From assembly GCF_001611795.1 (NCBI RefSeq), contig NZ_CP015098.1, forward strand, positions 4,216,001 to 4,280,000: a stretch of 64,000 nt of DNA. The letters run 5' to 3'. This DNA comes from Streptomyces qaidamensis (GTDB taxonomy: Bacteria > Actinomycetota > Actinomycetes > Streptomycetales > Streptomycetaceae). The stretch's first letter is position 1. Each line of letters starts with the position of its first letter. Below are positions 7,203-14,307 of this stretch, one piece after another. A program made the translations under genes and the position numbers. The notes under the pieces were generated by a model. That model had not been told where the DNA came from. It did no database searches and saw nothing but the letters and a program-made list of their open reading frames with translations.

Positions 7203-7835
7203 TCACACCAGCAGATCCTCGACCTGAGCCTCCCCCTCGCGGTACCGGCGCGCGATCTCCGCGCTGCACTCGTCGGCCGTGCGCTGGAGCCGCCGGCGGC
7301 GGCGGGAGACCTGCTGCTCGTGGCGTTCGAGCCGTCCCATCGCCATGTCCAGCTCCTGGTCCGTGCGCGCGTCCAGGTCGGACAGCTCCACCTCGGCGAG
7401 CATCTCCGCGGCCAGCCGCCGGTACTCCTCGCCCTGCGGGGTGCCCAGGGTCACGTGGCGGGCCGAGGAGCGGTGCCGGGCCGGGCCGTCCCGCAGGATC
7501 TCCGCCAGCCGCTCCACCACCGAGCCCTCGTCCGACACGGCCAGGGAGGCCACGCCCGCCGGCGTACGCCGGGCGACCTCGGCGCGCAGGATGTCGATCC
7601 GCCCCTGGAGCAGCCGCCGCAGATAGCTGAGGTCGGCCTCGTCGCGCTGGGCCTCGCGGCGCAGCGTGCGCAGGTCGGGCAGGCTCAGCGCGGGCAGCTC
7701 TGGCTCGGAGGCGTCCGAGGGCAGCCGCGGGCTGTCCGTGCGCTGTGTGGGCGGCCGGTGGTACTCCGACGCGCCGATCCCCGTGTACGTCGACCGGAAA
7801 GCCGCCTGCTGCTGTCCGGTGCTTGATGTGCTCAT
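7203..7835 (-). CDS. rsiG: RsiG, c-di-GMP-responsive anti-sigma factor for WhiG
   Basis: A 210-aa protein, mostly helical and charged. It carries two exact copies of the motif E-x3-S-x2-R-x3-Q-x3-D: Glu66-Ser70-Arg73-Gln77-Asp81 and Glu173-Ser177-Arg180-Gln184-Asp188. In RsiG these two helices form a coiled coil that binds c-di-GMP and then holds sigma-WhiG, delaying late sporulation genes. The first 50 residues are low complexity. The open frame runs on to 8273, but ATG 7835 is preceded by TTGAGG and starts MSTSSTGQQQ. It is divergent from dtd. Confidence 0.9.
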   Translation of the reverse strand: MSTSSTGQQQAAFRSTYTGIGASEYHRPPTQRTDSPRLPSDASEPELPALSLPDLRTLRREAQRDEADLSYLRRLLQGRIDILRAEVARRTPAGVASLAVSDEGSVVERLAEILRDGPARHRSSARHVTLGTPQGEEYRRLAAEMLAEVELSDLDARTDQELDMAMGRLERHEQQVSRRRRRLQRTADECSAEIARRYREGEAQVEDLLV

Positions 7836-8046
7836 GTGCCTCAACCGTCCCCTCGACCGGTGTGTGCATGCATCGTGCCACCCCAAGTGGCCGCTATGGG
7901 AACGAGTGCCCCCGATAGACCCCAGATGGGCGGTATAGCAGCAAAATACGTCCGTGCAGGGGCTGTTGGCTCCCGCGCAAACCACCCTTTCGGGCCATGC
8001 GCCGACCGCACGCGGCGCCGATGTCACCGCCCTGCATGATGGACGT

Positions 8047-8472
8047 ATGCGAGCTGTGGTGCAGAGGGTGGACGGCGCGAGCGTCGTCGTGGACGGCGAG
8101 ACCGTGGGGGCGATCGAGGGCGAGGGGCTGTGCGTCCTCGTCGGCGTCACCCACGAGGACACCGAGGAGAAGGCGGCCCAGCTGGCCCGCAAGCTCTGGT
8201 CGATCCGCATGCTGCACGACGAGAAGTCGTGCAGCGACGTCGACGCCCCGCTCCTGGTGATCAGCCAGTTCACCCTCTACGGCGACGCCCGCAAGGGCCG
8301 CCGCCCCACCTGGAACGCCGCCGCCCCCGGGGACGTGGCCGAGCCGCTGGTCGACGAGGTGGTCGCCCAACTGCGCTCGCTGGGCGCGACGGTGGCCACG
8401 GGCCGTTTCGGAGCGGCGATGAGGGTATCGCTGACGAACGACGGCCCCTTCACCGTGCAGATCGAAATCTGA
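8047..8472 (+). CDS. dtd: D-aminoacyl-tRNA deacylase
   Basis: A 141-aa cytosolic enzyme that hydrolyses D-aminoacyl-tRNA (and Gly-tRNA-Ala). It begins MRAVVQRV, as Dtd proteins do, and has the conserved SQFTLYGD segment at about residues 77-84. The C-terminal NDGPFTV carries the Gly-Pro that enforces D-chirality selection. Length matches the family. ATG 8047 fits the family N-terminus although the frame is open upstream. It converges on ygfZ, leaving 19 bp between stops. Confidence 0.93.
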   Translation: MRAVVQRVDGASVVVDGETVGAIEGEGLCVLVGVTHEDTEEKAAQLARKLWSIRMLHDEKSCSDVDAPLLVISQFTLYGDARKGRRPTWNAAAPGDVAEPLVDEVVAQLRSLGATVATGRFGAAMRVSLTNDGPFTVQIEI

Positions 8473-8491
8473 CCCGAAAGATCTACAAGTC

Positions 8492-9457
8492 CTACGGCTC
8501 GACGACGACTTCCTGGGCCGCGGCCGTGTCCCCGGCCACCAGCCGCGCGTCCACGGCCACGTTCCGCTTCACCAGGGCGAGGGCGACCGGCCCGAGCTCG
8601 TGGTGGCGCGCGGAGGTCGTGATGAAGCCGACCTTCCGGCCGTCGGGGCCGTCGTCCGCGAGCCGGAGCTCCGTCCCGGCCACGGGGAGATGGACCTCGC
8701 TGCCGTCGAGGTGGAGGAAGACCAGCCGGCGCGGCGGCTTGCCCAGGTTCTGCACCCGGGCGACCGTCTCCTGCCCCCGGTAGCAGCCCTTCTGCAGGTG
8801 CACCGCAGAGCCGATCCAGCCCAGCTCGTGCGGGATGGTGCGGTGGTCGGTCTCGAAGCCGAGCCGGGGCCGGTGCTGCTCCACGCGCAGCGCCTCGTAG
8901 GCGAGGATCCCGGCGGGCGGCCCGGCCTGCGCGGCGTAGGCCTCCAGGTCGGCGCGCGGCAGGAACAGGTCCCGTCCGTGCGGCGTCTCCCGGACGACGA
9001 CGCCCTCGGGGACCTCGGCGATGGAGCCGGCCGGGAGGTGCACGAGCGCGGTGTCCGCCGTACGGTCGGCGACCTCGACCTTGTAGAAGAACTTCATCGA
9101 CTCCAGATAGGCGATCAGCGCCTCCTGGGTGCCCGGCTCCACATGGGCCCAGACCGTCCCGCCGTCGTCGACGAGGTACAGCGCGTGCTCGATGTGGCCG
9201 TTCGCGGAGAGGATCAGGGCCTCGGTGGCCCGGCCCGCCGGGAGGTCGCTGACGTGCTGGGTGAGCAGCAGGTGCAGCCAGGCCAGCCGGTCCTCGCCGG
9301 TGACGGCGACGACCCCCCGGTGCGAGAGGTCCACGAATCCGGTGCCGTCGGCGAGGGCACGCTGCTCACGGAACAGATCGCCGTAGTGGGCGGCGACGCC
9401 TTCGTCCACGCCCTCGGCGGGGACGGCACCGGGCAGGGTCAGCAGGGGGCTCTTCAT
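8492..9457 (-). CDS. ygfZ: YgfZ/GcvT-like folate-binding protein
   Basis: A 321-aa member of the COG0354 family, needed for assembly or repair of some Fe-S enzymes in a tetrahydrofolate-dependent way. The signature K-G-C-Y-x-G-Q-E is present as LQKGCYRGQE at about residue 222. The N-terminal GcvT-like fold (RALADGTGFVDLSHRGVVAVTG) precedes it. It lies 10 bp behind nur on the same strand and is probably co-transcribed with it. Confidence 0.9.
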   Translation of the reverse strand: MKSPLLTLPGAVPAEGVDEGVAAHYGDLFREQRALADGTGFVDLSHRGVVAVTGEDRLAWLHLLLTQHVSDLPAGRATEALILSANGHIEHALYLVDDGGTVWAHVEPGTQEALIAYLESMKFFYKVEVADRTADTALVHLPAGSIAEVPEGVVVRETPHGRDLFLPRADLEAYAAQAGPPAGILAYEALRVEQHRPRLGFETDHRTIPHELGWIGSAVHLQKGCYRGQETVARVQNLGKPPRRLVFLHLDGSEVHLPVAGTELRLADDGPDGRKVGFITTSARHHELGPVALALVKRNVAVDARLVAGDTAAAQEVVVEP

Positions 9458-9467
9458 ATGCGTAAGC

Positions 9468-9905
9468 CTACGACTCGGTAGTTGAAGCCTTGAGCGTGCA
9501 GTCCTCGCACCGGCCGAAGATCGCGAAGTGCTTGAGGTCGGTGTCGAAGCCGAAGGTCTCCCGCAGCTTGGCCGTGAACTCGGCGGCCACGGAGACGTCC
9601 GCCTCGATCACGTTCTGGCAGTCACGGCAGACCAGGTGGATGTGGTGGTGCCGGTCCGCGAGGTGGTACGTCGGCGCCCCGTGCCCCAGATGCGCGTGAC
9701 TGACCAGGCCGAGCTCCTCCAGGAGCTCCAGCGTCCGGTACACGGTGGAAATGTTGACCCCCGACGCCGTCTTCCTCACTTCCACGAGGATGTCGTCGGG
9801 GGTCGCGTGCTCCAGGGTGTCCACGGCTTCGAGCACGAGTTGCCGCTGCGGGGTCAGCCGGTAGCCGCGCTGCCGCAGATCGCTCTTCCAGTCGGTGCTC
9901 ACCAC
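9468..9905 (-). CDS. nur: Fur-family nickel regulator Nur
   Basis: A 145-aa Fur-family repressor. The N-terminal winged helix (RGYRLTPQRQLVLEAV, ISTVYRTLELLEELGLV) is followed by the metal-binding dimer domain with HHHIHLVC (about residues 86-93), CRDC and CEDC. It closely matches my memory of S. coelicolor Nur (145 aa), which with Ni represses nickel uptake and sodF. The HHHIH segment fits the Ni site. Position after a nitrobindin-like gene and before ygfZ agrees with that identity. Not verified by alignment. Confidence 0.85.
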   Translation of the reverse strand: MVSTDWKSDLRQRGYRLTPQRQLVLEAVDTLEHATPDDILVEVRKTASGVNISTVYRTLELLEELGLVSHAHLGHGAPTYHLADRHHHIHLVCRDCQNVIEADVSVAAEFTAKLRETFGFDTDLKHFAIFGRCEDCTLKASTTES

Positions 9906-9921
9906 ACCCCTGAGTCTAGAA

Positions 9922-10497
9922 CTACTTGAAGAAAGCGATGCCGTCGTCCGGCATGTCGTCGGGCAGGGCCTTGGCCCAGCGCTCGACCTCCTCCGGGGTG
10001 ACGACCTTCTTGAGGTGGGCGGACATGTAGGGGCGCAGCTCGACCTCGGGGGTCTGCTTCTCGCCGACCCACATCAGGTCGCTCTTGACGTAGCCGTACA
10101 GGCGCTTGCCGCCGGTGTAGGGCTGGGAGGCGGCCGTGCGGGCCACCGCGTCCGTCACGAGGTCGATCTGCGGCTTCTTGTCGGCCAGCTCGCCGTACCA
10201 GATCTCGATGACGCCGTCGTCGCGGGTCATCGTCACCTCGACCTTGCGGCCGGCGTCGATCCGCCAGAAGCCGTGCTCGGACTCCAGGGGACGGACCTTG
10301 CTGCCGTCCTTGTCCAGCACCCAGCTGTGGGACCGGTACTCCAGGAAGTCCCGGCCGTCGTGGGTGAAGGAGACCTCCTGCCCGAAGTTGCACTTCTCGG
10401 AGCCGGGGAAGTCGTGCACGCCGGCGCCCGCCCAGTCGCCGAGCAGGAAGGCGAGCGGGACGAGGTCCTTGTGGAGGTCGGACGGGATCTCGATCAT
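9922..10497 (-). CDS. Nitrobindin-like / FABP-family beta-barrel protein
   Basis: A 191-aa cytosolic beta-barrel protein of the nitrobindin (former DUF1794) family. The GxWxGxG signature is LGDWAGAG at about residues 19-26, followed by FGQEVSF. In related proteins a proximal His near the C-terminus binds haem; here the only late His is in YMSAHLKKV (about residue 163), which fits. True nitrobindins bind or isomerise peroxynitrite; haem binding here is inferred. It precedes nur by 16 bp and probably shares its transcript. Confidence 0.8.
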   Translation of the reverse strand: MIEIPSDLHKDLVPLAFLLGDWAGAGVHDFPGSEKCNFGQEVSFTHDGRDFLEYRSHSWVLDKDGSKVRPLESEHGFWRIDAGRKVEVTMTRDDGVIEIWYGELADKKPQIDLVTDAVARTAASQPYTGGKRLYGYVKSDLMWVGEKQTPEVELRPYMSAHLKKVVTPEEVERWAKALPDDMPDDGIAFFK

Positions 10498-10517
10498 GGG
10501 AACTTCCTAGACGTGGG

Positions 10518-10616
10518 TCAGCGCTGGCCCTGGTACAGCTTCTTCACGGTCAGTCCGGCGAAGGCGAGGACGCCGACGGCGACCAGGACCAACAGGATTT
10601 CGAAGAAGATCTCCAC
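10518..10616 (-). CDS. 32-aa single-helix membrane microprotein
   Basis: A short ORF from GTG 10616 with the ribosome-binding site AAGGAG 8 nt upstream. The product begins MEIFFEILLVLVAVGVLAF, giving one hydrophobic helix of about 20 residues, and ends with the basic tail VKKLYQGQR. It lies 20 bp before the nitrobindin-like gene on the same strand and would be the first gene of that transcript. I recall similar tiny ORFs in other streptomycetes, but that is memory only. Function unknown. Confidence 0.6.
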   Translation of the reverse strand: MEIFFEILLVLVAVGVLAFAGLTVKKLYQGQR

Positions 10617-10701
10617 GGGGTGCTCCTTGAGCGGGGGTGCGAATGGGTGCACAGGGCCGAGCCCAGCTTACGCGGGCCCTTTCGGCACTACGATTCCGGC
10701 T

Positions 10702-11064
10702 ATGGCGAAGAAGCTGGTGATCAAGGTGACGGCGGGGGCCGACGCCCCCGAGCGGTGCTCTCAGGCGTTCACGGTTGCGGCGGTGGCCGTGGCCAGCGGC
10801 GTCGACGTCTCCCTGTGGCTGACCGGCGAGTCCGCCTGGTTCGCGCTGCCCGGCCGGGCCGCCGAGTTCGAGCTGCCGCACGCGGCTCCCCTGCCCGACC
10901 TGCTGGACTCCCTCCTCGCGGGCGGCCGCGTCACCCTGTGCACGCAGTGCGCCGCCCGCCGCGAGATCACGGAGCAGGACGTCATCAAGGGTGTCCGGAT
11001 CGCGGGCGCGCAGGTCTTCGTGCAGGAGGCGCTGGCGGACGGGACGCAGGCACTCGTCTACTGA
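10702..11064 (+). CDS. DsrE-family protein
   Basis: A 120-aa protein with the DsrE/DsrF-like fold. It begins MAKKLVIKVTAGADAPERC and has the conserved helix and strand order of small sulfur-relay proteins. A Cys pair occurs in CTQCAARREI (about residues 83-86), where family members carry the sulfur-accepting Cys. The C-terminus is QALVY. Specific partner unknown. It is divergent from the microprotein/nitrobindin/nur transcript. Confidence 0.8.
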   Translation: MAKKLVIKVTAGADAPERCSQAFTVAAVAVASGVDVSLWLTGESAWFALPGRAAEFELPHAAPLPDLLDSLLAGGRVTLCTQCAARREITEQDVIKGVRIAGAQVFVQEALADGTQALVY

Positions 11065-11110
11065 GGCGTTTCCGTTACTGAGGCGTTTCCGTTACTGAGG
11101 CGTTTCCGTG
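11061..11110. repeat. 17-bp direct repeat, three copies, over two gene ends
   Basis: CTGAGGCGTTTCCGTTA repeats at 11061-11077, 11078-11094 and (last bases diverged) 11095-11110. The first copy contains the TGA stop of the DsrE gene. The boundary of the second and third copies contains the stop of the convergent VOC gene. The array therefore fills the whole space between the two coding ends. Confidence 0.9.
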
Positions 11111-11469
11111 TAGAGGCAGAACGGATGGCCCGCCGGGTCCAGGAGCACCCGGACGTCGTCCTGCGGCTGGAACCCGGCGAGCCGCGCGCCCTCGGCGACG
11201 GCCCGCGCGGTCTCCCGCTCCAGGTCGTCGACCTCGATGTCGAGGTGGATCATCATCTGCTGCCGGTCCGGACCGCTCGGCCAGACGGGCGGCACGTACG
11301 CGGGCTCGGTCTGGAAGGACAGTCCCGTGCCGCCGTCGGGCGGCCTGATGTGCACCCAGTCCTGCCATTCCTCCCCCCGCCACACCCGCCAGCCGGGCAG
11401 CAGCCTCAGGTAGAAGTCCGCCAGCTCACGGGCGTCCGGCGCGTCCAGAGTCGCCGCCGCCAAGCGCAT
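11092..11469 (-). CDS. VOC/glyoxalase-family protein
   Basis: A 125-aa protein with the two-module beta-alpha-beta-beta-beta pattern of the vicinal-oxygen-chelate superfamily. It begins MRLAAATLDAPDARELADFY and has MMIHLDIEVDDLE in the middle and LDPAGHPFCLY at the C-terminus. His in HLDIEVDD and His in GHPF sit at usual VOC positions. Substrate unknown. The longer frame to 11676 is rejected because ATG 11469 has a strong GGGGGAGGG site and fits the fold start. Its stop falls in the 17-bp repeat array. Confidence 0.8.
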   Translation of the reverse strand: MRLAAATLDAPDARELADFYLRLLPGWRVWRGEEWQDWVHIRPPDGGTGLSFQTEPAYVPPVWPSGPDRQQMMIHLDIEVDDLERETARAVAEGARLAGFQPQDDVRVLLDPAGHPFCLYTETPQ

Positions 11470-11491
11470 GGCCCTCCCCCCGGCCGGTTCA

Positions 11492-11749
11492 CTACCGGCG
11501 CTTCTTGCCGTCCAGCTCGTCCCACCACTCGTCGGACTGAGGATCGCCGGAGGGGTCGTCCCACCACCGGTCCTCCGGCCCCCGCCGGTTGGCGACCATG
11601 GCCGCGACGGGCGGGATGACCATGGCCACCACACACATACCCACGGCCACGGGGATCGACCACAGCCGCACGACACCCCAGGCCAGCACGAAGAGGCCGA
11701 TGCAGAGGCCCATCATCGCGAAGTACGTGTGACGCCGCCGTGCGTACAT
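11492..11749 (-). CDS. DUF3099-like small membrane protein
   Basis: An 85-aa protein beginning MYARRRHTYFAMM. Two transmembrane helices cover about residues 8-24 and 32-52. An acidic, Trp-rich C-terminal tail follows (RWWDDP, EWWDEL). The layout fits DUF3099, a family of unknown function found in actinobacteria. ATG 11749 was chosen over the longer frame because the RRR-Y-F start is the family N-terminus as I recall it. Confidence 0.7.
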   Translation of the reverse strand: MYARRRHTYFAMMGLCIGLFVLAWGVVRLWSIPVAVGMCVVAMVIPPVAAMVANRRGPEDRWWDDPSGDPQSDEWWDELDGKKRR

Positions 11750-11776
11750 ACGTCCAGCGTAGGCCCGGGCAGGCCG

Positions 11777-11819
11777 AAGGGCCGCACCCCAGGCGTCCAA
11801 CCCGGGGGGTGCGGCCCTT
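11777..11819. terminator. Strong hairpin terminator
   Basis: AAGGGCCGCACCCC (11777-11790) and GGGGTGCGGCCCTT (11806-11819) form a 14-bp perfect stem with a 15-nt loop. It lies just after the DUF1416 gene at the end of the leftward sulfurtransferase transcript. Confidence 0.75.
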
Positions 11820-11835
11820 CGAGGATCCGTCGTCG

Positions 11836-12123
11836 TCAGACGGCGATCGCGACCTCCGCCAGGCCGCCCTGCTGGGCGACGACCGTGCGGTCGGCGGTGG
11901 CGCCGGGCACGAGGGCACGGACGGTCCAGGTGCCCTCGGCCGCGTAGAAGCGGAACTGTCCGGTCGCCGAGGTCGGCACCTCGGCCGTGAACTCGCCGGT
12001 CGAGTCCAGCAGACGGACGTAGCCCACCACGGGCTCGCCGTCCTTGGTCACCTGACCCTGGATGGTGGTCTCACCGGGCTTGATCGTCGAGGCGTCGGGG
12101 CCGCCGGCCTTCGCACCGCACAT
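11836..12123 (-). CDS. sseC: DUF1416 protein, sulfurtransferase partner
   Basis: A 95-aa protein beginning MCGAKAGGPD with a beta-sandwich-like body (VTKDGEPVVGYVRLLDSTG, FRFYAAEGTWTVRAL). DUF1416 genes regularly sit behind the SseA/CysA-type rhodanese in actinobacteria, as here with a 39-bp gap. The conserved N-terminal MCG may matter for sulfur transfer, but this is inference. A terminator follows at 11777. Confidence 0.85.
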   Translation of the reverse strand: MCGAKAGGPDASTIKPGETTIQGQVTKDGEPVVGYVRLLDSTGEFTAEVPTSATGQFRFYAAEGTWTVRALVPGATADRTVVAQQGGLAEVAIAV

Positions 12124-12162
12124 GTCGTACTCCTGAAGTCTGGAAAGGTCGGTCGGGGAGGG

Positions 12163-13008
12163 TTACTTGTTGGCGCCGAGCTCGATCGGCACGCCCACGA
12201 GGGAGCCGTACTCGGTCCAGGAGCCGTCGTAGTTCTTGACGTTCTCCACGCCGAGGAGCTCGTGCAGCACGAACCAGGTCAGCGCGGAGCGCTCACCGAT
12301 GCGGCAGTAGGCGATGGTGTCCTTGGCCAGGTCGACGCTCTCCTCGGCGTAGAGCTCCTTGAGCTCGTCGTCCGACTTGAAGGTGCCGTCGTCGTTGGCG
12401 TTCTTGGACCACGGGATGTTGCGGGCGGACGGGACGTGACCGGGGCGCTGGGACTGCTCCTGCGGCAGGTGGGCCGGGGCGAGCAGCTTGCCGGAGAACT
12501 CGTCGGGCGAGCGCACGTCGACGAGGTTCTGCGAACCGATGGCGGCCACGACGTCGTCGCGGAAGGCGCGGATGGAGGTGTCCTGGGCCTTGGCCTTGTA
12601 GTCCGTCTTCGGACGCTCGGGCACCTCGTCGCCGGCGACCAGCTCGCGGGCGTCGAGCTCCCACTTCTTGCGGCCGCCGTCGAGGAGCTTGACGCTCTCG
12701 TGGCCGTACAGCTTGAAGTACCAGTAGGCGTACGAGGCGAACCAGTTGTTGTTGCCGCCGTAGAGGACCACGGTGTGGTCGTTGCCGATGCCCTTGTCGG
12801 ACAGGAGCTTCTCGAAGCCGGCCTGGTCGACGAAGTCACGGCGGACCGGGTCCTGGAGGTCCTGGGTCCAGTCGATCCGGATGGCGTTCTTGATGTGGTT
12901 CTTCTCGTAGGCGGACGTGTCCTCGTCCACCTCGACGATGGCGATGGTCGGGTCGTCCAGGTGCTCCTGGAGCCAGTCGGCGTCGACCAGGACGTCGTTG
13001 CGGCTCAT
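12163..13008 (-). CDS. sseA: Thiosulfate sulfurtransferase (rhodanese)
   Basis: A 281-aa protein with two rhodanese domains; the catalytic Cys235 is in CRIGERS in the second domain. The first domain is inactive, as usual. The enzyme moves sulfane sulfur from thiosulfate or mercaptopyruvate to acceptors, and serves cysteine or sulfur metabolism. It is followed by the DUF1416 partner and preceded by a 26-aa Cys-containing leader ORF (13146-13226), which suggests attenuation in response to cysteine supply. The start has TTCTTCTCCTCC on the plus strand, which is a good GGAGGAGAAG site on the coding strand. Confidence 0.92.
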   Translation of the reverse strand: MSRNDVLVDADWLQEHLDDPTIAIVEVDEDTSAYEKNHIKNAIRIDWTQDLQDPVRRDFVDQAGFEKLLSDKGIGNDHTVVLYGGNNNWFASYAYWYFKLYGHESVKLLDGGRKKWELDARELVAGDEVPERPKTDYKAKAQDTSIRAFRDDVVAAIGSQNLVDVRSPDEFSGKLLAPAHLPQEQSQRPGHVPSARNIPWSKNANDDGTFKSDDELKELYAEESVDLAKDTIAYCRIGERSALTWFVLHELLGVENVKNYDGSWTEYGSLVGVPIELGANK

Positions 13009-13145
13009 GCTTCTTCTCCTCCGGGGCAGTTACGGCGGGGCGTGCGAGGTCTGCAGAGCGCGCCCTTGAGGCAGGGCGGCGCACGAGTGCCCGTGATGCG
13101 GGGCTGCGGGGATGCGCGCGCCGGCGCGACTGCCGACGCGATCGC

Positions 13146-13226
13146 TCAGAAGGTGCGACAGAGCATGGCGGCGACGCGGCACAGGTCTACTGCCCGCCGC
13201 TTCGTGAGGTCCGCCTGTCGCTTCAT
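13146..13226 (-). CDS. Cys-containing leader peptide upstream of the rhodanese operon
   Basis: A 26-aa ORF beginning MKRQADLTKRR and ending VDLCRVAAMLCRTF. The VDLCR-V motif with two Cys codons is typical of the short leader peptides placed before sulfur-metabolism genes in streptomycetes. It is 137 bp upstream of the rhodanese start on the same strand. GC-rich inverted sequence (such as GCGCGCCGGCGCG at about 13118) lies between. Ribosome stalling at the Cys codons would control readthrough or translation of the downstream genes. This role is inferred. Confidence 0.7.
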   Translation of the reverse strand: MKRQADLTKRRAVDLCRVAAMLCRTF

Positions 13227-13428
13227 AGCGTCGATCGTAGGGACGGTCAGGCGGGCATGTCACCGGTGTGTCGCATACTGAGACGCGATGATCCGCGATG
13301 TGGGACCGGAGGGGTGTGCGTGGCCTCGGGGCACGGGCCGTGACCCGATGTATCGGCTGTCACATCTGAGCTGCGGACGTCACCGTCTCGCCCACCGGAC
13401 ACCCCTGGTCCGCCACCTCGCGCCCTCC

Positions 13429-14166
13429 CTACCCGGCCAGGCGGACGTCGGAACCCTTCACCGTGATCTCGACGCCGTTCGGGGCGGCCTGGACGGTGTC
13501 CAGCTTGATGCCGCCGGGCAGGCCGTCGATCTTCTGCTGGAAGTCGGTGATCGCCCGGACGCGGTCCTCGGCGATGTCGACACCGCCGAACTTGGGCAGG
13601 CCGTCGGCGTGCACGCGGACGGTGCCGTCGTCCACCTTCACCGAGCTGAGCACGGAGACCGGCTCGGGGAGCTTGGTGCCGAGGACCGTGGCCTCGACGG
13701 TGACCTTGATCTTGCCGTTGCCGCCGTCGGAGAGGCCGACGACGTTGGCGGTGACGCCCGGGGCGACCTGGGTGGGCTCGGACTTCGCCGTCTTCAGCAG
13801 CTCGTCGTAGGTGATGGTCGCGGTGCCGGTGGCGCTGGTGGCGGTGGCGGAGCTGTAGTCGCCGGAGAACTCGACGCCCTTCATATCGGCCTGGAGGTCG
13901 TCGATGCGGATCTTCTGGCCGCCGTTGCCCGCGGTGGCCTCGTAGTCCTTGATGCCGACCTCGATGTCGTCCAGGGAGCCGCCGGCGACCTGGGTGAGGA
14001 ACGGGAAGCCCTTGATCGACACGTCGGGCGTCGCGGCCAGGTTCTCGGTCGTCCTCAGCCGGTCGGCGGCCTCGCCCTCGGCGAAGTTGACCGCGACGCG
14101 GTCGGCGATCACGAAGAGCCCGCCCAGGATCACGACGAAGATCAGCAGTATTCGCAGTGCGCGCAT
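13429..14166 (-). CDS. DUF2993 (LmeA-like) membrane-anchored protein
   Basis: A 245-aa protein with one N-terminal transmembrane helix (MRALRILLIFVVILGGLFVI) and an extracytoplasmic DUF2993 domain. The family mark GFPFLTQVAGG is at about residues 53-63. Mycobacterial LmeA of this family binds phosphoinositides and influences lipomannan elongation; the role in streptomycetes is unknown. A second, longer member lies at 27449-28666 and shares GFPFLTQ. Confidence 0.85.
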   Translation of the reverse strand: MRALRILLIFVVILGGLFVIADRVAVNFAEGEAADRLRTTENLAATPDVSIKGFPFLTQVAGGSLDDIEVGIKDYEATAGNGGQKIRIDDLQADMKGVEFSGDYSSATATSATGTATITYDELLKTAKSEPTQVAPGVTANVVGLSDGGNGKIKVTVEATVLGTKLPEPVSVLSSVKVDDGTVRVHADGLPKFGGVDIAEDRVRAITDFQQKIDGLPGGIKLDTVQAAPNGVEITVKGSDVRLAG

Positions 14167-14307
14167 GCGGTGTGTCCCCCACCCAGTCGGTTAGACGGCG
14201 GTCCCTGACGACCGGGTGGCCGTCCCTGGCGCGAGAGTAACCCTCCGGGGAAGGGGAACCGGAGGATTGTTGATCATCTGTGACAGGACGGGGGCTCCGT
14301 GCGGGCG

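Noticed and set aside
13010..13145. SAM or other sulfur riboswitch before sseA
   Set aside because: No conserved riboswitch core was recognisable, and the Cys-containing leader ORF gives a better explanation.
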